Positions 7,971 to 16,800 of a DNA stretch of 31,083 bases are shown piece by piece. The position numbers and the translations under genes were made by a program. The DNA comes from a virus. Under the pieces are notes generated by a model. It saw only the letters and a program-made list of their open reading frames with translations. It was not told the origin of the DNA and did not search any database. The stretch lies in the IMG/VR virus record IMGVR_UViG_3300032334_000897, positions 1 to 31,083 of that record; one strand, written 5' to 3'. Position 1 is the stretch's first letter. Every line of letters begins with the position of its first letter.

Positions 7971-8498
7971 ATGGATATTCTTAAGACTTTCGGCCCTTTA
8001 ATTGGGTCAGTTGCTCCGACGATTGCTACCGCACTTGGCGGCCCTGTTGCGGGTATGGCAGTCAAAGCCTTATCCAACGCCCTCTTTGGGCATGGCGATG
8101 CAAACCAAGATGAAATTCAGGCGGCTCTCGCCAACCCGACAGCAGAGCAGTTGTCCGTTCTCAAAAAGATTGACGCTGATTTCAAAGTCCAAATGAAGTC
8201 ATTGGACATTGATCTGGAACGCATTGCGGCAGGTGATCGCGCATCGGCTCGTGACATGCAGAAGGAAACCAAGGACTGGATACCCCGCGCTTTAGCGGTT
8301 GGCGTCACCTTTGGGTTCTTCGGCATCCTGTTTTATATGCTCATTTTCGGCCTTCCTACCACGGGCAATGAAGCCATGCTCCTGATGTTGGGGGCATTGC
8401 AGACGGCTTGGACGAGCATCATCGCCTTCTTTTTTGGCGCTTCTTCAAAAGATTCAGCTACAGATAAGATGCTCTTTAATTCAAAGCCTTTGGAGTAA
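7971..8498 (+). CDS. Holin, GTA_holin_3TM-like
   Basis: A 175-residue membrane protein. The N-terminus (GPLIGSVAPTIATALGGPVAG, residues 8-28) is amphipathic to hydrophobic, a charged helical middle follows (about 45-105), and two clear membrane segments lie at about 107-127 and 135-156 (the second with WTSIIAFFFG). The pattern, including the charged stretch ending KDWIPRALA and a final FFFGASS, fits the family named holin of 3TMs in gene transfer agent release (PF11351), known from alphaproteobacterial phages and GTAs. It lies directly before the endolysin. It would open the inner membrane at lysis time. Confidence 0.75.
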   Translation: MDILKTFGPLIGSVAPTIATALGGPVAGMAVKALSNALFGHGDANQDEIQAALANPTAEQLSVLKKIDADFKVQMKSLDIDLERIAAGDRASARDMQKETKDWIPRALAVGVTFGFFGILFYMLIFGLPTTGNEAMLLMLGALQTAWTSIIAFFFGASSKDSATDKMLFNSKPLE

Positions 8499-8501
8499 GC
8501 C

Positions 8502-9014
8502 GTGAAAGACAATTTTGAGCAATGCCTTGCCTTGGTCCTTAAGCACGAGGGCGGCTTTGTAAACCATCCTAAAGACCCCGGCGGCATGACGAATCTTGGC
8601 GTCACCAAAAAAGTTTGGGAAGAGTATGTAGGCCATCCGGTCGATGAAGCCGCCATGCGGGTTTTAGGGTCGGATGATGTCGCGCCGCTTTACAAAAAGA
8701 ATTATTGGGACAAGATTAAAGGTGATGTTCTTCCGGCAGGGGTCGATTACGCCTGTTTCGACCTTGCCGTTAACTCAGGAGTTGGCCGTGCCGCGAAGTT
8801 CTTACAACAAGCAGTGGGTGTTAGTGCGGACGGCGCAATCGGCCCAGCCACTTTGGATGCTGTTGAAAAGGCAGACCCTCGCTCTTTGGCGACGGAGATA
8901 TGCGATTTAAGGCTTAACTTTTTGCAAAGTTTGCCAACTTGGGCTACATTCGGAAAGGGTTGGGGCCGTCGCGTTGCCGAGGTCGAAAAAACTGCTTTTG
9001 AAATGGTTGCTTGA
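8502..9014 (+). CDS. Endolysin, glycoside hydrolase family 108
   Basis: A 170-residue peptidoglycan hydrolase. The GTG at 8502 follows GGAG at 8492-8495. The N-terminal GH108 domain shows the HEGGF motif with the expected catalytic Glu16, followed by DPGGMTNLGVT (residues 25-35) and a YWDKIKGD segment. The C-terminal half (about 95-165) contains QQAVGVSADGAIGPATLDAV, a typical peptidoglycan-binding 3 domain. Length and domain order match the family (N-acetylmuramidase type). There is no signal peptide, so it should depend on the adjacent holin for access to the cell wall. Confidence 0.92.
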   Translation: MKDNFEQCLALVLKHEGGFVNHPKDPGGMTNLGVTKKVWEEYVGHPVDEAAMRVLGSDDVAPLYKKNYWDKIKGDVLPAGVDYACFDLAVNSGVGRAAKFLQQAVGVSADGAIGPATLDAVEKADPRSLATEICDLRLNFLQSLPTWATFGKGWGRRVAEVEKTAFEMVA

Positions 9015-9026
9015 GGAGAGACATAA

Positions 9027-9761
9027 ATGGACTACGCCTCATACAAGCAACAAGTCTATATCATGGCGGGTTATACGGTCGATCCAATCACAGGAACCGT
9101 AGCATCGTATGATAAGAATTATGAGGCCATCCTACCAGACATGATTAATTACGCTGAACTGCGTATGCAACGTGATCTTGATTTTCTCTCAACGCAAATT
9201 AGCGACACTTCATACAGCTTAAACTCAGGTAGCAACACTCTTGCATTGCCTACGTCATCATTTGTAACGCTCCAATCAATTCAGTTGTCGAGCGTGACGC
9301 CGAATGTCCCTTTGCTACCTACGACCAAGGAATTTTTGCAAAACGTCTATCCAGTAGGATCAACGTCAGGCGTTCCGCAGTATTTTGCTGTCTATGGCGG
9401 CGACAGTGCTACGGCGGGTCTCCAGTATCAAAATGTGATTGTTGGCCCCATTCCAAATGCGTCCTACACATTGCTTTTGACTGGAACGATCCGATCCCAG
9501 ACGCTGTCGGCAACCAACGACACAACATTCATTTCTGTCTATTTGCCAGACCTCTTCATCATGGCAAGCATGATCTACATGAGTGCTTACCAGAGAAACT
9601 TCGGGCGAATTTCCGATGACCCGCAAATGGCTCAAACTTATGAAAGCCAGTATCAGGCTCTCCTGAAGAGCGCGACAATGGAAGAGTTCAGAAAGAAGTT
9701 CCAAGCGTCTGCGTGGTCTTCGCTTACGCCTTCACCTGTTGCTTCTCCGACGCGGGGGTAA
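9027..9761 (+). CDS. Head-tail adaptor-like protein (P22 gp4-type), copy 2
   Basis: A 244-residue protein with a strong GAGGAG site at 9013-9018. A helical N-terminus (about 1-60, with MINYAELRMQRDLDFL) precedes a beta region (SYSLNSGSNTLALPTSS and onward) and a C-terminal helical part with MIYMSAYQRNFGR. The pattern of a Pro-rich beta motif, then PQYFAVYG, then VGPIPNASYTLLL is typical of gp4/gp6-like adaptors in podovirus-like phages. It is followed directly by the gp10-like hub gene, the same order as gp4-gp10 in P22. This copy is therefore the stronger adaptor candidate of the two in the window. Confidence 0.65.
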   Translation: MDYASYKQQVYIMAGYTVDPITGTVASYDKNYEAILPDMINYAELRMQRDLDFLSTQISDTSYSLNSGSNTLALPTSSFVTLQSIQLSSVTPNVPLLPTTKEFLQNVYPVGSTSGVPQYFAVYGGDSATAGLQYQNVIVGPIPNASYTLLLTGTIRSQTLSATNDTTFISVYLPDLFIMASMIYMSAYQRNFGRISDDPQMAQTYESQYQALLKSATMEEFRKKFQASAWSSLTPSPVASPTRG

Positions 9762-9764
9762 AAA

Positions 9765-12308
9765 ATGCCCCACGCAACAATGAAACTCATTCCGGGTATC
9801 GACACCAACAAGACACCCGCCTTAAATGAGGCCGCATTTTCAGAATCTCAATTGATTCGGTTTGTCCCAGACCGAAACAACATGGGCCTTGTCCAAAAGA
9901 TTGGCGGTTGGATTGATTGGGCCGGTCGTCAGATTTTGGGCATCAATGAATTGCATCCGTGGCAAGACAATAATGCCGATGATCGCCTTGCAATTGGCGC
10001 TGACGCTGAATTGAGTTTCATTTCAAGCCCATCCAAAAATTATACGGTTTTGACGCCGCAAGTTACGTCGGATGATATTTCTATCAATCCTACAAAAACT
10101 CCAACAATCAACATTTCAACTTCGACTGTTACGGTGGCGGCCCCTGCCCCGCCCGATGGAACGCCTGTTGTTTTCACGACAACAGGAACACTGCCAACGC
10201 CGCTTGTGGCCGGAACTACATATTATTCAGTCAATTCAACAAATACGACATTTCAAATCTCATCAACCGTTAGCGGATTTGCCATTACGCTGAGTGGAAG
10301 CCAATCTGGCACTCCAACAATGACAATCCCAACGTTTTTAACGACGTCAGGCTCTTCAACTGTGACGATTGTTGATACTAATTTGGGGATTCAATCAGTC
10401 ACATTTTCTAATGGATCGCCAACCGTTGTGACTGCGGGATACTCTCCGCAATCTGGCACTGAAGTTGTTTTTGTTGGAGCATCGCTCCCATCCGGCGTTA
10501 CAGCCGGAGTGAAATACTATGCTCAAAAATTGACAGCGACGACATTCAATTTGACAACTTCGGCTGTTGGTCCATTTACATATATCAATACGACATCGAC
10601 TGGTTCTGGAACAATTTATACTCCTGACCAAATTCGTGTTGGATATACAATCAATCTTCAGACGCCAATTAGCATTTCAAATTTGCTTTTGAGTGGTGTT
10701 TACAATGTAACATCATACTCATCGAATAAGTATTACAGCATTTATACAATCTCTGGCGGCACAGCCGCGACTGCAACATCCTCAACTGGGGTGTTGCCTA
10801 CTTTTGCTTTCTCTGCTGGGTTCTCTTACATCACTGTAACAGAGCCGAATCATCCATATATCGATGGAAGCATTGCAACATTTCTGTATCCAACAACGGC
10901 AAATGGCGTAACAGTTTACGGAAATTATGTCGTTTCAAATGTGTCTTCTACTCAATATACAATTTTTGCTAATGCCGCCGCAGTAGCAACAACCACCGTC
11001 TCCATGAATAATGGCGCGGCGCACATTCAATACTTTTACAACATTCCATCTGCATATTCTGCGGGTGGATATGGCACGGGTCAGTATGGTTATGGTGGTT
11101 ATGGTCAAGGTCAGACGCTAGTCTATCCAAACGCACCGACCATCACGACGACAGACTGGGTGATTTGTAATTTTGGTGAAATTTTAGTCGCCAACCCAGA
11201 AGCGGGTCCGATTTATTACTGGTCTCCGACAAGCAGTACGACGACTGCTCAATTGCTAACAACCGCCCCATTGGTCAATAATGGCACATTGGTAACCATG
11301 CCAAGCCGCCAGTTGGTTGCCTATGGATCAACGTTGACGGGCATTCAAGACCCACTTCTTGTGCGCTGGAGCGATGCCGGTGACCTCAATGTCTGGCAAG
11401 CAACTGCGAACAACCAAGCCGGTTCTTATCGTATTCCTGAAGGAAGCACGATTGTCGGCGCTTTGCAGGGTCCGCAACAAGTTTTAATTTGGACCGATCT
11501 CTCTCTTTGGTCCATGCAATATGTTGGCGCACCTCTTGTATTCTCATTCAACAAACTGGCCGATGGTGTTGGTTTGATTGGGAAGAAGGCCGCCGGTGTT
11601 CTTGGCAATGCTGTCTATTGGATGTCTCCAAAGCGTTTCAATGTCTATGCAGGGAATGGTGCTCAGACAGTAAATTGCCCAGTTTGGGACAGAGTTTTCC
11701 AAAACATTAATTTAAACTATGTGTCTGAAATTCGTTGTGCAACGAATAGCATCTTCAATGAAGTTACATGGTATTATCCGTCGGCAAGCAGTACGACCAA
11801 TGATATGTATGTAAAATATAACACTGATAGTGATCAGTGGGATTATGGCGAATTGGATCGTGTCGCATGGGCCGACCAATCTGTTCTTGGTATGCCGCTT
11901 GGGGCCACATTGGACGGCTATATTTATCAGCATGAAATGGGATACAACAATGGAAACCTACCGATTATTTCGTCGTTCAAAACTGGTTACATGCAGTTGA
12001 ATGAGGCGGACAATATAGTCTTTGTTGATCAAATTTGGCCTGATTTTAAGTGGCAGACAACTGATGGCGAGACAACTTCCGCTACAGTTTATATTACATT
12101 TTGGGGCGCAAATTACCCCGGTGATACGCCTACTCAATATGGCCCGTTTCTAGTGACGCAAACTACGCAATATGTTTCGCCTCGCATTAGAAACAGGCTT
12201 TTAGCAATTGAAGTCTCCACGTCTCCTGATGGCGTCACGGCTGAATTGAATACATTTTTCCGAATTGGCGCACTTCGTTATCGCTTTCAACTTGATGGAA
12301 GATACTAA
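9765..12308 (+). CDS. P22 gp10-like packaged DNA stabilisation / tail hub protein
   Basis: An 847-residue protein. The N-terminus (LIPGIDTNKTPALNEAAFSES, then IRFVPDRNN and VQKIGGW) and the beta-propeller-like later part (LVRWSDAGDLNVWQAT, LIWTDLSLWSMQYVG, WMSPKRFNVYAGNG, WDYGELDRVAWAD) follow the pattern of gp10-type proteins that close the head after packaging. Two copies of a beta module lie at nucleotides about 10131-10330 and 10381-10620, and a Tyr/Gly-rich stretch at about residues 432-447. The inserted modules make it much longer than P22 gp10 (about 470 residues). It follows the second adaptor by three bases and its stop overlaps the next ATG. Confidence 0.65.
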   Translation: MPHATMKLIPGIDTNKTPALNEAAFSESQLIRFVPDRNNMGLVQKIGGWIDWAGRQILGINELHPWQDNNADDRLAIGADAELSFISSPSKNYTVLTPQVTSDDISINPTKTPTINISTSTVTVAAPAPPDGTPVVFTTTGTLPTPLVAGTTYYSVNSTNTTFQISSTVSGFAITLSGSQSGTPTMTIPTFLTTSGSSTVTIVDTNLGIQSVTFSNGSPTVVTAGYSPQSGTEVVFVGASLPSGVTAGVKYYAQKLTATTFNLTTSAVGPFTYINTTSTGSGTIYTPDQIRVGYTINLQTPISISNLLLSGVYNVTSYSSNKYYSIYTISGGTAATATSSTGVLPTFAFSAGFSYITVTEPNHPYIDGSIATFLYPTTANGVTVYGNYVVSNVSSTQYTIFANAAAVATTTVSMNNGAAHIQYFYNIPSAYSAGGYGTGQYGYGGYGQGQTLVYPNAPTITTTDWVICNFGEILVANPEAGPIYYWSPTSSTTTAQLLTTAPLVNNGTLVTMPSRQLVAYGSTLTGIQDPLLVRWSDAGDLNVWQATANNQAGSYRIPEGSTIVGALQGPQQVLIWTDLSLWSMQYVGAPLVFSFNKLADGVGLIGKKAAGVLGNAVYWMSPKRFNVYAGNGAQTVNCPVWDRVFQNINLNYVSEIRCATNSIFNEVTWYYPSASSTTNDMYVKYNTDSDQWDYGELDRVAWADQSVLGMPLGATLDGYIYQHEMGYNNGNLPIISSFKTGYMQLNEADNIVFVDQIWPDFKWQTTDGETTSATVYITFWGANYPGDTPTQYGPFLVTQTTQYVSPRIRNRLLAIEVSTSPDGVTAELNTFFRIGALRYRFQLDGRY

Positions 12309-12649
12309 TGGCATCCATTGATGACGTCTTTGGCGCTCTAAAGAACCAAGTTCTTGCGGTTAACACGCAAACGTCTGCGGGGAACACTCTCGCAGGGACG
12401 AATAATACTCGTGAAATTTCAGTTGGAAGTTTAGTCAAATCAGGAACAACTTGGGTTGCGACGGTCAGCGTGATTGTGGGTGGGTCGTCTGGCTATATTT
12501 ACGACACCAATTCTTCTTCAAAACTGACTGGCAATAGAGTTTATGTTCTTCCGACAGTTGTTGGTGTATATCAGGTTCAGATTCCCTGTAACAATGGATT
12601 ATACGTTGCGCCGGGTTCGGGTCAGGTTGTTGCCATAGGCTACACATAA
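12308..12649 (+). CDS. Small putative virion protein (113 aa)
   Basis: A 113-residue protein whose ATG shares a base with the stop of the gp10-like gene, implying coupled translation. The sequence starts with a short helix (SIDDVFGALKNQVLAVN) and continues as a small beta domain (GTTWVATVSVIVGGSSGYIYD, VYVLPTVVGVYQVQIP) ending VVAIGYT. The tight coupling suggests it works with the gp10-like protein, perhaps as a tail needle-base or cap, but no family was recognised. There is no membrane segment or catalytic motif. Confidence 0.65.
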   Translation: MASIDDVFGALKNQVLAVNTQTSAGNTLAGTNNTREISVGSLVKSGTTWVATVSVIVGGSSGYIYDTNSSSKLTGNRVYVLPTVVGVYQVQIPCNNGLYVAPGSGQVVAIGYT

Positions 12650-12658
12650 GGTGATGTC

Positions 12659-13246
12659 ATGCCATTGAAAAAGGGTACATCCCAGAAGGTCGTCAGTTCA
12701 AATATCAGTGAAATGATGCAATCTGGCCACCCGCAAGATCAAGCGATTGCGGCGGCTTTGCATGCGGCGGGTAAATCAAACCGTGCCTCTGGCGGCATGG
12801 CGACACCATTGACCAATTCGGATGTCCCTGATGCGGCGGCGGCTGACCCAAAATCTCATGTTGGTCCTATTCATGCGCCAGTTGCAGGTCGAACAGACCA
12901 TCTCCCGATGCATGTTCCTGCCGGTTCGTATGTAATCCCCGCCGATATTGTTTCTTCGCTTGGAGAAGGCAACACTGAGCATGGCCATAAGGTTCTCGAT
13001 AGCCTTTGCCATGACCATAAAATGCAAGCCGCCAAGGCATCTGGTGGCGCAACTGCTCAAGAAGATTCAAAACTTGCCCCGATTGTCGCGGCGGGTGGTG
13101 AATATGTCATTCCGCCAAGTGTTGTGAGGTCGCTTGGTGGTGGTGACATGGATCGCGGTCATCAAATTTTGGATGATTTCGTCGTTTTAGCCCGAAAAGA
13201 CCTCATCAAAACGCTCAAAAAACTTCCTCCTCCGAAGAAGGACTAA
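12659..13246 (+). CDS. Conserved phage protein with duplicated YVIP motif
   Basis: A 195-residue protein with AAGGTG at 12648-12653. The N-terminus (LKKGTSQKVVSSNISEMM, then GHPQDQAIAAALHAAGKS) is a common phage element of unknown role. The rest contains two related segments: AGSYVIPADIVSSLGEGN with EHGHKVLD (about residues 86-114) and GGEYVIPPSVVRSLGGGD with DRGHQILD (about 144-173). The copies probably represent an internal duplication. A lysine/proline tail closes the protein (LKKLPPPKKD). Position before the internal virion genes suggests a virion or scaffold role; this is inference. Confidence 0.65.
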   Translation: MPLKKGTSQKVVSSNISEMMQSGHPQDQAIAAALHAAGKSNRASGGMATPLTNSDVPDAAAADPKSHVGPIHAPVAGRTDHLPMHVPAGSYVIPADIVSSLGEGNTEHGHKVLDSLCHDHKMQAAKASGGATAQEDSKLAPIVAAGGEYVIPPSVVRSLGGGDMDRGHQILDDFVVLARKDLIKTLKKLPPPKKD

Positions 13247-13248
13247 AG

Positions 13249-13815
13249 ATGCAAATTGTTGAGAAAAAGAAGCGGGTTCGTATTTCAAAAAGCGCACGGA
13301 AGCGTCGTGAACCTGTAAAGATTATTGAGACGCCTTGCCATGTGAGGGTTGCGACACGAGAAGATTTGTTCGGGATTTTGGATTTGGCCCGAATCGTTCA
13401 CAAAGAAAACGGCCTTTTTGACTTTAATGAAATCAAAGTTGCTGAAGCCCTGTGGCCAGCACTCAATCAGGCGAATGGCATTCTCGGCGTAATTGGCGAA
13501 CGTGACAAACTGGAAGGTTTGGTCATGCTTTCTGTGGCCAGTTATTGGTATTCAGACCGCCAATTCCTCGAAGAAAAGTGCGTTTTTGTGCATCCTGACT
13601 TCAGACATGCCAAGGATTCACGGGTTCAAAAACTCATTGAGTTTGCAAAGAAAGTGGCGACCGATCTTGAGATGCCACTCATGATTGGGATTTTGTCAAA
13701 TACGCGCACAAGTGCTAAGATCGCACTTTATGAACGGAATTTTGGAACTCCTGCGGGAGCGTTCTTTCTTTGGGGCGCAAAAACAGGCTCTGAAGACAAC
13801 GTAGAGATGGACTGA
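13249..13815 (+). CDS. GNAT-family N-acetyltransferase-like protein
   Basis: A 188-residue protein. After a very basic leader (about residues 1-25, KKKRVRISKSARKRR), the GNAT pattern begins at VRVATREDLFGILDLARIV, continues through GLVMLSV and the beta4/alpha3 region KCVFVHPDFRHAKDS, and ends with SNTRTSAKIALYERNFG. The usual acetyl-CoA loop (R/QxxGxG/A) is degenerate, RHAKDS, as in a phage subgroup I recall from structural clusters. Substrate is unknown. Position between virion genes suggests modification of a virion or host protein, or a structural reuse of the fold. Confidence 0.75.
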   Translation: MQIVEKKKRVRISKSARKRREPVKIIETPCHVRVATREDLFGILDLARIVHKENGLFDFNEIKVAEALWPALNQANGILGVIGERDKLEGLVMLSVASYWYSDRQFLEEKCVFVHPDFRHAKDSRVQKLIEFAKKVATDLEMPLMIGILSNTRTSAKIALYERNFGTPAGAFFLWGAKTGSEDNVEMD

Positions 13816-13827
13816 TAGGGGTCTGAT

Positions 13828-16800
13828 ATGGGTTCTAAAGGCGGATCAACGACGAACACGACCAATCAGCCTCCTAAAGAAGTGATGGAGATGTACAAGT
13901 ACATCACTTCTCAAGGTAAGGAACTTCAGCAAAAACCTTACGAGGGCTATTCAGGTCAGCTTGTTGCGCCGCTTAACCCAATTCAAGAGCAATCCATCTC
14001 TCAAGTCCAAAATTCCTCACAGGCCGCATCGCCTTATTTGCAAGGCGCAGGGGCATCGACTGCCGCCGCCGGTTATGGCTACACGCCCCAAGGCTTTCAG
14101 CAGGGCGTGGGCCAGTACATGTCCCCATACATGCAGAATGTCGTTCAGGGGACTATGGCGAATCTTGCAGAAAATCAGGCGCAACAACGCAATTATTTGA
14201 CCAATAAGTTGATTTCTGGCGGCGCTTTTGGCGGTGATCGCGGCGGCGTCATGGCCGCTGAACTTGCTCGTCAGCAACAACTAGCAACGGGCAAAACAAT
14301 CGGTGATCTGCTTCAAGGCGGCTACACTCAGGCCGCCGATCTTTACAACAAGGGTCTTGCCGGTCAGCTTACTTCGGCGGCTCAATTTGGCGATATTGGG
14401 ACCAAACTTCAGGGGTCACAGCTTTCTGGCGCAGAAGCATTGGGCAAAGCGGGAAGCGTCCCTTATTCTATTGCTCAGGCCCAAAATGCGGCAAACTATC
14501 AGCAATTTGCCCAACAACAGGCATATCCGTTTCAGTCTCTCGGATTTCTTGCCAACATTGCGTCAGGGCTTGGTGGTGGTATGGGTGGCTCATCTTCGAC
14601 CACAACGCCCGGCCCGTCTGCTCTTGGCCAAATCCTTGGCGGCTTAACCACGCTTGGATCATTGTTCCAGTTCTCTGATAAACGCATGAAGGATGACGTC
14701 GAAAAGATCGGCGAAACCTTTGATGGACAGCCTATCTATTCGTTCAAATATAAGGGCGAAGACAAAACCAACATTGGCCTTATGGCTCAGGATGTTGAAA
14801 AGAAGCATCCTGAAGCGGTTAAGAACGTCGGCGGCTTGAAGGCTGTCAACTATGAGGCGGCAACGCGAGGCGCGGCTGATCGAGGCCATTTTGCAGAAGG
14901 CGGTGCCTCTCAGGGTGGCCTTGTCCCTGCGGGTATGGAACGCATGGCGTTTGCTCGTGGCGGCATCGGCTTGACGCCCTATATCGATGACCCTCTCTAT
15001 GAATTTATGGGCGCAAACGCAAAAGTTCCGTTTATTTCTTATATTCCTGCACTCGACATCAAAGGCAGTGGCGGCAGTAGCAAGATTCCGACTGCGCCCG
15101 AATATGAAGATAAGCCATCCGAATGGGTGAAGGGCATTCAGGCCATGCCTGAGTGGCAGAAAGCCAATTTGAAATCAAACTTGAAAAACTTTCTTGACCC
15201 TAAGTCTTATAGTTTGGGTGACAATTATTGGGTTACGGAATCTGGCGACGTCAGACGCTTTGCTGAAGGCGGTTTAGTGCCGCGCACAGCACACGCTGAT
15301 GGCGAACCTGCTCCGATGGGCGACGATCAGACCGTTCCCGCAGATCGTAAGATGAATGTGTTTGAGCATATTCTTGGTCGGCCATTGTCCGATGAAGCCC
15401 GTTCAGGCATGTTGGCGGCGGGTCTCGGTATGCTTGCCAGTAGGTCGCCATTTGCCAGTGTTGCCGTCGGTGAGGGCGCACTTGGTGGTTTGAACACCTA
15501 TTACAATGCCATCAAGAACAAGATGGAACAGACCAAGACTGCCTTTGACATTAACAAGGGACAGCAAGAAATCGACATCCGTCGCGGCGAACTCGGCGTC
15601 TCTCAGCGTCAGGTTGCCATCAAAGAACTTGAAAACAAAATTGCAATTCTCAACATGCTTCGCGCTCGTGCGGCGGGTTATCTCGCAACGCCGGGCGGAA
15701 CCATTCCTCCTGATCTTCAATCAGACATTGACGCATTGATGCGGGATACGGGGGTATTGAGAAGCGCAATTAATGTAGGCACCGCGACCCCTCCATCAAT
15801 GTCATCATCTGGCCTTGCTGGGGGTGTGACAGCCGCTCCTGAACAGGGTGGCTTGGTTCCTCCTGTCGTCACGGCTCCCTCTAAGCCTCCCGCAACAACG
15901 ACAGCGGAAACTACCGCTCCAGTTGTAAAATCTGAAACCGCGACGGCACCTGCACCGACCACAACAACGACGCCGCCTGTCACAACAGAAAAGCCTGTTG
16001 TTGAAGTTTCGCCTACTGAAACCAAGGCATCTACTGGCTTCAAATTGCCTCCTTCAATGGACCCAGAGGTTTTGGAAGCTGATGCCGCCAGAATTGCTCA
16101 ACTTGGATTTGGCGAACAAGCCGCCGAGAAAATCAAACGTGCGACTGAATTGAGAACAGCAATTGGTCGTGACGGTGGTCTTTATATCAATGGCCAATTT
16201 GTCCCGCTCCCTGATTATGCGGAGCAGATTGCCGCTCGTGAGGCAAAGAAGACAAAGGCACAGAAGGAAGAAGAATCGAAGTTTGAATTGGTTGATGTCA
16301 TGCAACCTGATGGCACAGTGATTCAAATGCCAAAATCAGAGGCATTGAAGTCTGGTCAAGTCATAAAAAGTATTCCTGCCGCAACTCTTGAAGCGCAGAA
16401 ACTGACTGCAACCGAAAATTCAAAGAGAAGCGTCGAAGCAGGTCAGTTTTTGTCTGAATTGCCAGCCGTCAATCAAATTCAAAACGGCTTGATCAATGCT
16501 TACACCAAGATTGATATGAACCGTGCCACGCCTTTACAGGCTGACATCATTGGAACGATCAAATCATTCCCTGCTTTAGATAATACATTGAAGAGCATGG
16601 GTATTGATGTTGATAAAAATGGCTTCCAAGGCATGGCCGATGCCGCCGCCAAGGATGCGATTACCGATGCATTTAATCGCCTCTCATCAAATGCCGCATC
16701 AAGAACTACAAATATGCAATTGAAAGAAACATTGCTATCTGTCGCAGATACACCCAAGGCACCTGCCGCTAGATACCAAGTCATCGTTCAGCAACAGGCG

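Noticed and set aside
15717-16043. 108-residue minus-strand frame with Val/Gly repeats, membrane-like
   Set aside because: Antisense to the Pro/Thr-rich linker of the 1097-residue protein; the apparent hydrophobicity comes from that repeat.
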